A DNA stretch of 64,000 nt, from contig JAWNZC010000369.1 in NCBI GenBank assembly GCA_035771165.1, forward strand, positions 1,299,430 to 1,363,429, in the 5' to 3' direction. Below the pieces are notes generated by a model that was given only the letters and a program-made list of their open reading frames with translations, ran no database searches and was not told the DNA's origin. The DNA is from Paragorgia papillata. Its lineage: Eukaryota > Cnidaria > Anthozoa > Scleralcyonacea > Coralliidae. The translations under genes were made by a program, and so were the position numbers. Below, in pieces: positions 42,747-52,939 of this stretch (the stretch's first letter is position 1; the number at the start of each line of letters is the position of its first letter).

Positions 42747-43629
42747 TTGTCAGAATTTGTCGCTCTGCCCAACTCGACAGCCAAAACAGTCGCTCACGCG
42801 TTTTTTGAGCAAATTATCTGCCGCCACGGTTGCCCACGCGGTCTACTGTCTGATCGTGGAGTCCAATTTCTCTCTAAGTTAGTGAAAGATGTCTGTCAAT
42901 TATTGGGCGTTCACCAGGTTTATACCAGCGGCTACTACTCGCAAACCAATGGCCAGACCGAACGTATTCACCGATTCATCAATGCGACGTTAAAGATTTT
43001 CGTTAACAAGTTCCAACCAGACTGGGATACACACTTATCCACGCGTGCATTTGCCTATCGTAGCAGTCCGATTGATGGAACAGATTACAGCCCGTTTTAT
43101 TTGGTTTACGGTCGCGAACCCAAACTACCTGAAGACGTCATTTTTGGTTCCCAACACACGCTACCACAAGACCACGAAGGTTACGCCATTGAGTTGTCGA
43201 ATCGTATTCAAACCACTTTTGAAAACCTACGAGCATCCCAGAGAGAAATTCGACGAACCCAGCAAGAATCATATGACGCCACCCATGAACCCGTTACTTT
43301 TGAGATTGGCAACCAAGTCTTGCTCTACAAACCAACTCGACAAGTTGGTCTCGCAACCAAGCTTCTTAAGCAGTGGCATGGTCCCTTTAAAATCGTTGGA
43401 AAAATCCGCGACGAACTGTACACCATTGAAGACCATAATGGAGAAAAGACCAACGTTACACCCTTACACCGACGATACATGCGATACAAACGACTTACCA
43501 CCCACACCACCATCGAGTCCTAACGCTACCGATGTAGATGATCATGACCTTCCGCACCATGATGTTAAAACCGGGGACTTCCTCATTGTAAAAGACTCAG
43601 AAAAACCATCCGTTTGGTACCTAGCGTAG
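42747..43629 (+). pseudogene. Gypsy-2 integrase, 3' part
   Basis: Resumes with FVALPNSTAKTVAHAFFEQI. It carries the second and third catalytic residues (LLSDRGVQF and NGQTERIHRFI) and the GPY/F-type module (LKQWHGPFKIVGKIRDELYT). The main frame ends at 43523; an overlapping frame runs to 43629. Without the LINE, integrase would look largely intact. Confidence 0.9.
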
Positions 43630-43949
43630 GTATTAGCTGCCGATCCCACCGCAGATACCGTTAGTCCACTTTTACCACACCTACAACAAAAAGGGTCCAC
43701 ATCACCAAGAAAGGATGTATTCCCAAGTCATATTTGCGCACACTTGGAGTGTTACTATAATCGAACTGTATTATATTTATCTATACTTTTTTTTTTGCAC
43801 TGAATGTTGCATTTGACTTTTGTCATTACCGGCTTAGTTACGGTAGTTTTGCTGTTTTACTTAGTTCACCTGTGCTTTCGTTCAGGTTATTATATCGTTC
43901 ATTTTCGTTTTCAGCTGAGGCCAGCTGTATTGTGAAGACGGGGGAGTGT

Positions 43950-44199
43950 TGTTAAGGAGATATTCGCACGCGCAATGTTCACGTGTTTATTCACGTGCGT
44001 GACACTTGTTACGTGACCTTGGAACGCTCAGTACTTTTGCAGACGGGGGGGGGATTCTCGGGAGGTTGTTGTTGGTCGTCGATAGAAAATGAAGGCAGAC
44101 GAAGGTGTTGTTCGAATGTAAACCGTAAACGTTATTTTGGATTGTTTATTTAAATAAAGTAAAGAACCCAAGCTGTGACAGCTAGAAATCCCTGTTACA
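43950..44199 (+). repeat. 3' LTR of Gypsy-2
   Basis: TGTTAAGGAGATATTCGC to CCTGTTACA, preceded by the purine tract GAAGACGGGGGAG and followed by ATAT. High identity to the 5' LTR indicates a fairly recent insertion. Confidence 0.9.
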
Positions 44200-44203
44200 A
44201 TAT

Positions 44204-45341
44204 CTAAAATTGCTAAATATTGCTTGTAATTGTACTGAAATAAACAAAATATGCTTACTTTGTTGTTATTCGAGCGAGAATTGCGATATTATGAAGTACG
44301 AACACAATTGAGGAATAGTTTAGACGTCGCGCTTGTGTCGTGTCAAATCTAATTATTTAGCCTAAATCCATCACAAATCCATCACAAGTCCAACGTATAA
44401 AGACATGTGTCAAATCTGAGCGAAACTCGTGTCAAATCTATGAGACCATCATGGATTATCTAACACAAGAGCAGCGTGGATTCATACGATGGATTTAAGT
44501 AGAGTCAAATTATATCAATTGGCCTGTTATATAGCATGTGGCGAGGCCTTCCGCCAACTGAGCGTGCGCAGATGGCTTTATTGTCGATCCCGCGAACCAT
44601 CTCCATAATAACTCAAGTACTTGATGAAAGCCTGACCCCGACACACCTTCTATAAACCCTAACCCAAGAATTCGTGCATATTGGACACGGACTTATAACC
44701 CGTGAACCGCCTTCCAATATGGCAGATTTGCTTCAAGATTATTCGGAAAACTTTTAAGATAATCAAGGCATACAGTAGGAATTTTTACTGTTGGACGATA
44801 ATATTTCCACTAACCGAAGTATAGCTTACGACGAAGAAAGCCTTACTGATGCAGAAAGTGTTATTAATTCAGATTCTTCTCTTGCATTAGCAATTCTCAT
44901 AAAAAACAAGGCCATCTTGCATCTTCTACTCACAAGTGCCATTTTGGCTTTGCTGGTGTACTTCATGTAAGCTATTCATGCACGTTACAAAATCTATCAC
45001 AGAATAAATACTTGCCGCACTTGTGACGTATTTTAGTCGAATCTTTTATAGTTAGATTTGACTCGACAAAAGTGCGACGTGTAAACTAAGCCTAATATGA
45101 TTGCCGTGACACCGCCTGCCTCCCTTTGTATAAAGTAACACAAGGCGGCTGGTCACTCGTGACAGACGAATTTCACTCAAACGACGTTTTCTCGCCGAAA
45201 TTACACGCGTATGACTAGTTTTTCACAACAGACAAAGATAGATAGTTGCTCTATCCATAGAGTATTCGAATTGCGACAACTTCCATCATTTCACTTTGAA
45301 AACCGAACGATTTTGACAAGATTGCTCATCTCCTTACCAGT
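44204..45341. other. No recognised gene
   Basis: Moderately AT-rich. AATCCATCACAAATCCATCACAAG near 44365 is a short direct repeat. The frame at 45211-45414 has no motif and runs into the minisatellite. Confidence 0.4.
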
Positions 45342-45359
45342 ATGGAATGTAGACGCTGT

Positions 45360-45620
45360 GCACCGGACATGTCCGGTGCACAACAACGAGAGCTGGTGCA
45401 CAAAAATTCGATAACAGCAATGTCTGGTGCACAACAACGAGAGCTGGTGCACAAAAATTCGATAACAGCAATGTCCGGTGCACAACAACGAGAGCTGGTG
45501 CACAAAAATTCGATAACAGCAATGTCCGGTGCACAACAACGAGAGCTGGTGCACAAACTGGTGCACAAAAATTCGATAACAGCAATGTCTGGTGCACAGA
45601 AAAAGTGGCTAAACAGCGGT
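45360..45620. repeat. 51-bp minisatellite containing GGTGCAC
   Basis: Units starting ATGTCCGGTGCACAACAACG recur at about 45368, 45419, 45470 and 45521 (the last expanded to 63 bp), with a partial one at 45584. The 51-bp period is a multiple of three, so frames stay open on both strands; the plus frame reads MSGAQQRELVHKNSITA per unit. GTGCAC is a palindrome. I see no splice or protein evidence that it is translated. Confidence 0.9.
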
Positions 45621-45802
45621 GCACAAATTAAGTTATTACTTATTACTCTTACCAAACGAACGGTAACTAGTAAACTAGGCAAGTCATCAGCCAACTCTGT
45701 TCAAGTCAAGAAAACGTATTGGATTTAATTCCTTGATACGCGGCCGGTGGCCACGCGCCCACGCGTGTATTCTACGTGAGTCGTGTGATACTGCTGATAC
45801 AT

Positions 45803-46109
45803 GGTCGTGGCTAGATGGGATACTCGCAGTTGAGGTGACCGCGAGGTACTAGGTCCGAGTCAACTTCGGAACAATCATCGGGATTCGGATTTTTCTACTC
45901 GGATTTTTCAAAATGGCGGCCACAATTTCAATCCAAGGAGTGACAAAACTCAACGAAGACAATAGACACCTCAATGAAGAACAAAGTAAGAATTTGTAAG
46001 AATAATAAGATTTAAGACTCTAAAGTTTTTATTTTATTAAGAATCGTGGTGCAAATTTAGTAAAATGCTTGTAGTAGTCTAGACGAATTTTTATGGCTCA
46101 TAAAATGTT

Positions 46110-46173
<64 letters not shown>

Positions 46174-46275
46174 TGGCGTGGTGGCAGGGGGGGGGCAAGA
46201 CCCCCCAACTGGGGGTGCAGAAGGGGCACCAAAACCAATCTGCCCACCCCAGCCTGAAACTTGCCACCACGCCAC
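45803..46275 (+). repeat. Left TIR of the MULE-like element
   Basis: Contains, from outside in, a unique outer part, a mini-exon with GTAAG donor (45913-45985), a (TA)n run (46112-46170) and a GTGGCGTGGTGGCA-ended short element (46172-46275). Length differs from the right TIR only in the (TA)n and G-runs. Confidence 0.9.
45913..45985 (+). other. Mini-exon in left TIR (ATG frame, 73 nt, GTAAG donor)
   Basis: ATGGCGGCCACAATTTCAAT opens a 24-codon frame without stops that ends at AACAAA|GTAAGAATTT. The frame starts MAATISIQGVTKLNED. It is repeated in reverse at 48285-48357 and has homologues at 8404 and 57118. Confidence 0.5.
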
Positions 46276-46529
46276 TCACTACCCTTGTGGAAGTTTGAGC
46301 ACTCTGGGCCCATGCGCACTTCACGCTATCTGAATGTACTTTACCGAAGCTGTCCCACATGCGGTTGTCACCGACGATCGCATGTGTATAAGTAATTGAT
46401 GAAATTCATTCAGATTGTTCCAAGCTACACTGATGAGCTGTTGTACAGCGAAACACCGTGTCTGTAGATTGAACTATATATATATATATATACAGTGTGT
46501 ATAAAAAAACAGGAACCCTTAGAAAATGA

Positions 46530-47292
46530 ATTAGTATTCTTTTCAAACAACCTATTTTTTTAAATTTTTTTCTCACACACCGCTGGGAGCTGCTGCAGCC
46601 AATCGCCGCAAGCTTGACTTTTTTAATAAAAAAACCATTGCTAGCTATTACAGTTTAATACTAGATAATGGGACAAAAACTCCCTTAAACTAGGTCTTTA
46701 CAAAGTACACTAATCTGTCCGGTTTAAGACCTACAGACTAAATAAAACATATACATTACCAATATATATCATGACTAAATTAACAGGGCTGGGTGGGTGG
46801 GTGTTTACGTCAAGCTCTTGCGAATGCAACAACAAAATGTGTGGTTTAACCCGCACCACCCAATTATTAAACAGGCCCCCAGGGGTGTGTGAGAAAACAT
46901 TTTCTGCTTCTTTCATTCCTCAGCCAGCAGAAAATAACACTTTTTAAATTTGCCCAGGGGGCAGGTGCAACTACAAAAGGACACAAGGTCCCATACTAGA
47001 TAACTAGTACACCTGCAGTAGTTTGAAAGCCCTAAACACTTCTCTGGAGCCACGGATGGATGCGTAGAAAGCACGGTTTTATACACCTGGGAAATTAAGA
47101 TATAAATTAATCAGCACATAGGTTAAACAAGAAGAGAAAAAGCTTTTAAATACTTTCACCATGCATACACTTCAAGTTGTCTTAATTTCCCGGCAGGTGT
47201 ATTAGACTGTGTTTTTTATGCACCGTGGCTCAGAAGTGTTTAGGGCTTTCAAACTACTGCAATAGGTTGTTTGAAAAGAATACTAATTGGAT
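46530..47292. repeat. Nested foldback inside the MULE-like element
   Basis: AGTATTCTTTTCAAACAACC near 46534 is inverted near 47268-47287. A second pair, around GTTTGAAAGCCCTAAACACT (47021) and its complement (47240-47259), forms hairpin arms of about 85 bp (47013-47098 / 47176-47268). Probably one inverted-repeat element with an internal rearrangement. Confidence 0.7.
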
Positions 47293-47393
47293 TTAATGGT
47301 AGAGACTTGGTATTTATGTCCTGTATTGTGATTAATTAATAAAGTCATATATATATATATATATATATAATTATATATATATATACATACATA

Positions 47394-47914
47394 TAGTGGC
47401 GTGGTGGCAAGTTTCAGGCTGGGGTGGCCAGATTAGCTTTGGTGCCCCCCCCCCCCCCCCCCAAAAAAAAAAATATGAAAGAAAGACATTACTGTATTTG
47501 ATAAATGATCACATTTCAAATAACTGAAGTAGCAATAAAAATATAATATTACAACAAATAACGGGAATATAATATTACAACAAACAACGGGTGCTCTCAA
47601 AGACCATGCCAATGGAAGCGGCGAAGTAGCGCCAAACCTCTAGGGGGGGGGGGGGGGTCCGAGAGTCTCTGATATGCCATTTCCTGCATTTTGGAGTGAG
47701 ATTTTACAGAATTCTCAAGATTATAAAACTTCATAGACAACACAAAAGATTACAGATTTCAGATATTTATATCCCCCCATTGAAGACCTAGCTATACAAA
47801 GAAATAGGTTTATTTTGTTCAGTTTTGGACTTTGGAGCCCTTGCTAGTTTCGGTGCCCCTTTTCGGGCAACCCCAGTTGGGGGGCCCTTGCCTCCCCCTG
47901 CCACCACACCACTT
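47394..47914. mobile_element. Element with AGTGGCGTGGTGGCA ends (long form)
   Basis: Ends AGTGGCGTGGTGGCAAG and CTGCCACCACACCACT, flanked by TA-rich repeats. About 520 bp. The short elements inside both TIRs (46172-46275 and 48007-48112) share the same ends and look like internally deleted forms. Insertions into TA repeats obscure any duplication. Confidence 0.7.
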
Positions 47915-48005
47915 TATATATATATATATGTGTATATATTATATATTATATTATATTATCTTTGTCAACATTTTATTTTATATGAGCGGGACAGTATATA
48001 TATAT

Positions 48006-48108
48006 AGTGGCGTGGTGGCAAGTTTCAGGCTGGGGTGGGCAGATTGGTTTTGGTGCCCCTTCTGCACCCCCAGTTGGGGGGTCTTGCCCCCCCCCTGCCA
48101 CCACGCCA

Positions 48109-48160
<52 letters not shown>

Positions 48161-48467
48161 AACATTTTATGAGCCATAAAAATTCGTCTAGACTACTACA
48201 AGCATTTTACTAAATTTGCACCACGATTCTTAATAAAATAAAAACTTTAGAGTCTTAAATCTTATTATTCTTACAAATTCTTACTTTGTTCTTCATTGAG
48301 GTGTCTATTGTCTTCGTTGAGTTTTGTCACTCCTTGGATTGAAATTGTGGCCGCCATTTTGAAAAATCCGAGTAGAAAAATCCGAATCCCGATGATTGTT
48401 CCGAAGTTGACTCGGACCTAGTACCTCGCGGTCACCTCAACTGCGAGTATCCCATCTAGCCACGACC
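48006..48467 (-). repeat. Right TIR of the MULE-like element
   Basis: Reverse complement of 45803-46275, with a shorter (TA)n run (48113-48156). Confidence 0.9.
48285..48357 (-). other. Mini-exon in right TIR (mirror of 45913-45985)
   Basis: Same 73-nt ATG frame and GTAAG donor as in the left TIR, also pointing into the element. Confidence 0.5.
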
Positions 48468-48743
48468 CTGATACATACGAGGATAAACTGCTGCTGACCA
48501 TTCAACTAGCAGGCTCCCAAGCACGTCTTGTTTTCGTTGTTTTACCACTTTAGCAGCACTGGTCACTGGATTTGGAACTCTGGAAGTCAACTATGTAAAT
48601 CATCAATCATGTGAGGACAGTGAGGATTGTAAGCTTATAACAAGGAACAATTAATATATAATTATTTTCATTTTATATATACATTTTTTTTAAATTTAAA
48701 TGTATGACTATGAGTCTATGAGCAATTGACTGAGTTACTTTAA

Positions 48744-49129
48744 AGGGGCTGTGTCAGGCTATTTTGAGCAATTCTGAAACACATAAGATTTACCTATAAC
48801 TGAAAAAGAAAGCTTTTAAACACAAGAAAAACCCATACAAAATGCAAGAAACCTGTACAGAAGTCCGGATGGCCAATATTAAGTGAGGATTGAAATGGAT
48901 TGCAAATGACATCTTGATTAATTGTTGGCGAACACTTATTCAAGTTTGGTAAATTTTTAAGAAAACGTCAACTTGCATGTTCTGTGGATGTTCATATTTC
49001 ATAATTGTTAGATATGACTCACATTTCATAACTAAACCAGTTTACAATGCTTATTTCAAAGTTTGCTGTTTGCAGCTCAGAATTTGAATAAAAGACACTT
49101 TAGGTTAAAAATAGCCTGACACAGCCCCT
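48744..49129. mobile_element. 386-bp MITE with TTAA duplication
   Basis: Ends AGGGGCTGTGTCAGGCTATT and the exact complement, flanked by TTAA at 48740-48743 and 49130-49133. TTAA is the target of piggyBac and Kolobok families; AGGGGCTGTG-type ends are common in animal MITEs. No coding sequence inside. Confidence 0.9.
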
Positions 49130-49211
49130 TTAAAAATATGAAAGTCCTAAATTCAAAATGCCAGTACCAATTATCTATTTAGACTATTTTTGTTTAATTT
49201 CAGTTCACATA

Positions 49212-50011
49212 ATGTCTCGTTCAGAATCTGAGATTGAAAGTGAGTCAGTTGCTTCTGATCAATCTGAATCTGATGTACATGAAAATGAAATTATTGACAG
49301 TGAACCTGAAGAAGACAAGATTGTAAGTTGCATAAACCTTCAGGAAGGAAGCAGAAAGAGGGCTAGAACCTACGATGAAAAAGAAGATGATGCACTTGTC
49401 CCTACAAAAAAGGCTACACAGCGTGCACCTGCTACTGGTGGGCAGTTAAGCATGATGCGCTTTATGAAAACTAAGCAACAAGAAGGGAAGCAAGTTAAAG
49501 ATATGCAAAATACACAAAAGCGAGACTATACCAAGTACAGACAAGTTTGCTTAACATGCGCAAAGAATGGCAAACTAAAAGACAAGTCACTTTCAGTTCT
49601 TTCTCGTGGAGGCTCTCATCAAATCAAGACATCATGAGCGTAATCATCCCTCATTGTCACTGAGTACTGTGAAAGGACAGGTTGTGCCTTTAGATCATAT
49701 TTCTATCCCAAAGGGCATCAGGGTCTCAGTTTCTAAACAAAGTAAGAGTAAAAAGCAAGCAAACAAAAGAGTAAATTCTGCATCGAGTATAGATAGTATG
49801 GTGATATTAGATCATGAAGACCCCACACCTAGCATCTCTGCACAAACCAAAGATCCAAAAGAAATAAGATCTGCCAGCCATGTATCGCGACTCTATTATA
49901 TTTTTACCTTGAGCGGCTGTCAGACAATTTTATTCGGTGGTTGTTTAGCTGCAAAGACTTTGCTGATAAGTTGGTTGGTGTCGCTATTGATGAGGCTCAT
50001 TGCATAGTTCA
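49212..50011 (+). pseudogene. Decayed zinc-finger / RecQ-like helicase gene fragment
   Basis: An acceptor-like TTAATTTCAG precedes an ATG at 49212 (MSRSESEIESESVASD, acidic). At about 49546 lies VCLTCAKNGKLKDKSLSV, then GGSHQIK and, after a one-base shift near 49625, RHHERNH: the Cys and His spacing suggests a BED/TTF-like zinc finger. A second frame ends with DNFIRWLFSCKDFADKLV and GVAIDEAHCIVQW, matching motif II of RecQ-family helicases, immediately before GTAAGT at 50007-50012. Walker A and motifs I-Ia are missing, so a segment has been lost. A broken transposon-borne or host RecQ-like gene. Confidence 0.65.
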
Positions 50012-50482
50012 ATGGTAAGTTACATGCAGCGTTTGTGTTTGTATTCGTATATTCAGGAAAAAATACTGTGGATGATCAGGCGGTGTGCGTCACAAAATCC
50101 GACCAATCAGCAGCCGCTATTTTTTCACTTCGTCTTCTTTGGGCGAAGGGTCATTTCGTGAAGGGTTCAGTTGGTTTTCGTCGGATTTATGAGGTTTTCT
50201 TTGCAGTTCAAAGGATTACTTTTAAGTGTATGTGCACAGTAGCTATTTTTGTAACGATTGATGGCTTCGTTTAAACTTTGTTCGGGTTGTTGACCATTGT
50301 CAAAGAGCTTCAAGTTTTGTCTACACTGAGACGCCATCTTTGTTTTGTCCCCGAAATTTCTGTGGGAATATCGGTTTGGAACATTACTATTTTACAGCCA
50401 GCCGGCGTTCTGCTTCGTCGAGGAGTTAGCTTAAGACCTATTCTTTCGTATTTTCTTCCTCTACCCGGGTCAAGCCAATGAA
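50012..50482. other. No recognised gene
   Basis: Follows the GTAAGT donor, so partly intron-like. The frames at 50035-50274 and 50278-50481 show no motif. Confidence 0.4.
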
Positions 50483-51099
50483 TTATGAAAGGATCTGTGA
50501 TTCCGAGTGGGACAACGCCAGACAAGCCTTAAAGTTAGCCGCCAAATCATAACGATTCGACTGCGGCACAATATACTTAAAAATCTTCAAGTTAATGTCA
50601 CCAGGATCCTGCTCCATATCTTGAACACCAGCATCGTAGGCCACAAAACCTTGATTGTACGCAGGCAAATCGAGCGCATCGTCCTTGTACATCTCGAAGT
50701 AGATATTCGGAATAGAGAACTGCGTTGATGTCTGCGTCTTAAACTCCATCGACGGAGTAAGCGCAGTCGATTTAAAACCAAAGGACGGGATACGCCACTT
50801 CTTCAACAAGTTGTTCACCGCCATCCAGTCTCGCGGTTTCACAGCCTTTTGAAAATAATTCTGCCAAGGCCAACAATACCAACCCGTAGGTTGACGAGGG
50901 CTGTTCTTAAAGCTGCAAGACCCCGACTTCCCACCAGGAGCAGCCGATTGCCCTCCCCAAATCGAAAACGCCAAAGACGTTTAAAAGGAAAGCTAAGAAA
51001 CCCAGTAGTACCAGATTCCACGACATCAGCCCCAAAAACATCTCCAGCGCCAGCTTCAGTTGTAGACATCTGTAAGAAAGAAGACCGGAGGAGACTCAA
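50483..51099 (-). pseudogene. Parvovirus-like capsid (VP) remnant
   Basis: The frame 50483-50974 carries GWYCWPWQNYFQKAV and KPRDWMAVNNLLKKWRIPS. The order resembles the parvovirus capsid segment in which a WxYF-like block is followed by PRDW and an N-N...W-x-I-P stretch. The rest has no clear motif. A different frame at 50839-51099 (VVESGTTGFLSFPFK) may be its N-terminal part, implying a frameshift near 50975. Parvovirus-derived insertions are known in many invertebrate genomes. No Rep gene is adjacent; the only Rep in the window is at 4473-5864, too far to link. A densovirus-like or other jelly-roll capsid is an alternative. Confidence 0.45.
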
Positions 51100-51254
51100 G
51101 TACAGGACAAGGTTGCAACGACGCCGACATTACAAACAGGTTAGAAACCAACACATTCAACACAAGGCCTTCTTCCTCACCTTTTCATCTCATGAAAATC
51201 CTTGAAAAAAAAAGCCCCGTCCTCCCTCCGACGACCAACCCGACGACTTTATAC

Positions 51255-52386
51255 ACTCTGGCCAACCCCGAGTTGTTAAACCCCGACTAAAAAATTTGTG
51301 ACGCAGCAACTAGGGTTAGAACCCAGAAGTATCGGAAGTTGTCGTGCTCCTACACGAGCTAGGGTTAGAAAGAGGAAAAAAATTAGGGTTAGAAACCAAC
51401 TTCCTGTTAGGGTTAGAGAAGCAGCAGTTCCGCTAGGGTTACCCCCCGGCGGGGGTGGGGAAGCAGCAGTTCCGCTAGGGTTACGCCCCCCACCCCACCG
51501 GGGGGGCGTAACCCTAGCGGAACTGCTGCTTCTCTAACCCTAACAGGAAGTTGGTTTCTAACCCTAATTTTCCCTCGCTTTCTAACTCTAGCTCGTGTAG
51601 GAGCACGACAACTTCCGATACTTCTGGGTTCTAACCACTGATCTCAATAAAACTGGATAGGACATTCCTATGGCCAGCAGTCAACAATTTCGTGGTAATC
51701 GCCGCCATCTTACGTAGTGGAACATATGACGCATTGCGGCCTTAAAAACTTGTTCCCAATCCCAAAGTTGATTAGCATAAGCAATCTTGACGTCAGCACG
51801 GTCAGATTATCTGGGGGAGGAATATTAAGTACTCTGTGCCGGGGGAGTCGGAAAAGCCGTTAAAGCAAACAACCGATGCCGGTTCGTTTCAGTTTTCACT
51901 GTTTAACAAGAAATACAGTCGAAAGATGGCAAGAAACGCAACACGAAATATTGTTAAGGCATTAAGATTACTATAAAAGGTACAATTTAAGACTTGAAAT
52001 TGAATTCTTCGTAGATTTTATAGTCTGTTTTGTCGTTGAAGTTTCTTCGTTGTTGGCACTGAAGAAAAGCAACGAAATTTAAAGGTTCTACAGCTGAGTA
52101 GTAGAAACAAATGCAATAAATTAGCTTCTTAAACCTTATTGAGTACTTCTCGTGTCTTATCATTCGTTTAAACTTTCTTATAATACCTCTTTTTGTCTGT
52201 TTTCAATCTACGCCCCTTATAAACTTCAGTGGCCTCCATCTTGTGTAGTGGTCACGTCATCATACAGCTGGCACGCAAAATCGGGCCCGAAGTCCTATCC
52301 AGTTTTATTGAGATCAGTGGTTCTAACCCTAGTTGCGGCGTCACAACTTTTTAGTCGGGGTTTAACAACTCGGGGTTGGCCAGAGT
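51255..52386. mobile_element. Nested foldback element with TTAGGG-like motifs
   Basis: Outer inverted arms: ACTCTGGCCAACCCCGAGTT at 51255 and its complement ending at 52386. A second pair, around CTCAATAAAACTGGATAGG (51643-51661) and CCTATCCAGTTTTATTGAG (about 52299-52317), lies inside. Between 51311 and 51635 a third palindrome has arms of about 130 bp carrying repeated CTAGGGTTAGA/TTAGGGTTAG motifs, and a GC-rich loop. One arm has an extra copy of GAAGCAGCAGTTCCGCTAGG. No coding sequence. Confidence 0.8.
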
Positions 52387-52445
52387 TCGATTCTCTGTGC
52401 TCATGTATGTCACATAATGCTTGTCGACATTTTGATGATCTTCAG

Positions 52446-52742
52446 TCATGTAGTGGACATGCTGGTGGTAATCGAGGTTGTCACATGTGATCTTTCTTCC
52501 ACAGTCAGGGTTAACATTGGTGAGGGAAAATTGTTTGGCAATCTTTGTTCACTAGTAGAGGAACTGGTTAGGAGTTGCTCACCTCCATGTTGGCTTGCAC
52601 GGTGCTCTGCCATATGCTGACCTTGTGATACAACTTTATCAAGAATCTTCTTATCATGATCTTTCCCAAATTCATCAAGCTTTTTATACAAATATGTATG
52701 GCTTGTTGCCAACTTCAAAGCAGATAGTCTTGCTAGTGAGGT
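52446..52742 (-). pseudogene. Exon-like fragment, probably part of the CxxC gene at 54.5-55.5 kb
   Basis: An acceptor-like ATTATTTAG precedes an open frame reading LSALKLATSHTYLYKKLDEF and GKDHDKKILDKVV. It is on the same strand and downstream of the CxxC gene, separated by a LINE copy. Linking them into one gene is inference. No domain recognised. Confidence 0.4.
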
Positions 52743-52939
52743 CTAAATAATATGTTAAAATAAAAAATCCATAAATGTATTATTCAATAATGCCGTTTGG
52801 CCGAAGTAATTATCTATTATAATTACTGACCCCTATCATAGTTTCTGTTTGGTAAAAGCAATTAAATCTCAAATGTCGTCAACAAAATACTAAAGAAACG
52901 CTGATTTTAAACCCTTGAAACGAGAAACGAAGGGGTTGT

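Larger units (their letters stand above)
39151..42747 (+). mobile_element. LINE copy c: CR1/L2-type retrotransposon inserted in Gypsy-2 integrase
   Basis: About 3.6 kb with a 5' region, ORF1 (39359-40091), ORF2 start with a 2A peptide, endonuclease, a deleted RT, a C-terminal zinc-type motif (CACGANCESVTHYLLKCP) and a 3' end (TTTAAATAAATAAATTTGT). Boundaries are approximate: Gypsy integrase sequence stops near 39150 and resumes at about 42750 with FVALPN, with an estimated dozen or so codons missing between. No clean target-site duplication seen. Confidence 0.85.
32361..44199 (+). mobile_element. Gypsy-2: LTR retrotransposon split by two insertions
   Basis: LTRs at 32361-32614 and 43950-44199 are nearly identical, flanked by ATAT (32357-32360 and 44200-44203). 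A TGGGGGCTC primer-binding site, like that for tRNA-Pro, follows the 5' LTR; GAAGACGGGGGAG is the polypurine tract before the 3' LTR. Gene order: Gag with two zinc knuckles, protease, RT, RNase H, integrase. A CACTA-like element (35517-37771) splits RT and a LINE (about 39150-42747) splits integrase. Without them the element would be about 6.0 kb. Several stops and frameshifts are present. Confidence 0.9.
45803..48467. mobile_element. Long-TIR non-autonomous element (Mutator/MULE-like), TSD CTGATACAT
   Basis: The 2665-bp element begins GGTCGTGGCTAGATGGGATA and ends with the exact complement. A perfect 9-bp duplication CTGATACAT flanks it (45794-45802 and 48468-48476). TIRs are about 470 bp (45803-46275 and 48006-48467). 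Long TIRs with 9-bp duplications are typical of Mutator-like elements. No transposase frame is present. The interior holds further foldbacks and a 520-bp element at 47394-47914. Confidence 0.9.

Noticed and set aside
45360..45620. CRISPR-like array
   Set aside because: Units are contiguous 51-bp minisatellite copies with no unique spacers, and the genome is animal.
46091..46360. Ile/Tyr-rich ORFs
   Set aside because: Translation of (TA)n runs inside the TIR.
4473..51099. Rep at 4.5 kb and capsid-like remnant at 50.5 kb as one viral genome
   Set aside because: They are 45 kb apart with unrelated elements between them; no evidence links them.
51306..51640. A chromosome end (telomere)
   Set aside because: The TTAGGG-like motifs are interspersed, face each other in a palindrome and continue into non-telomeric sequence on both sides.
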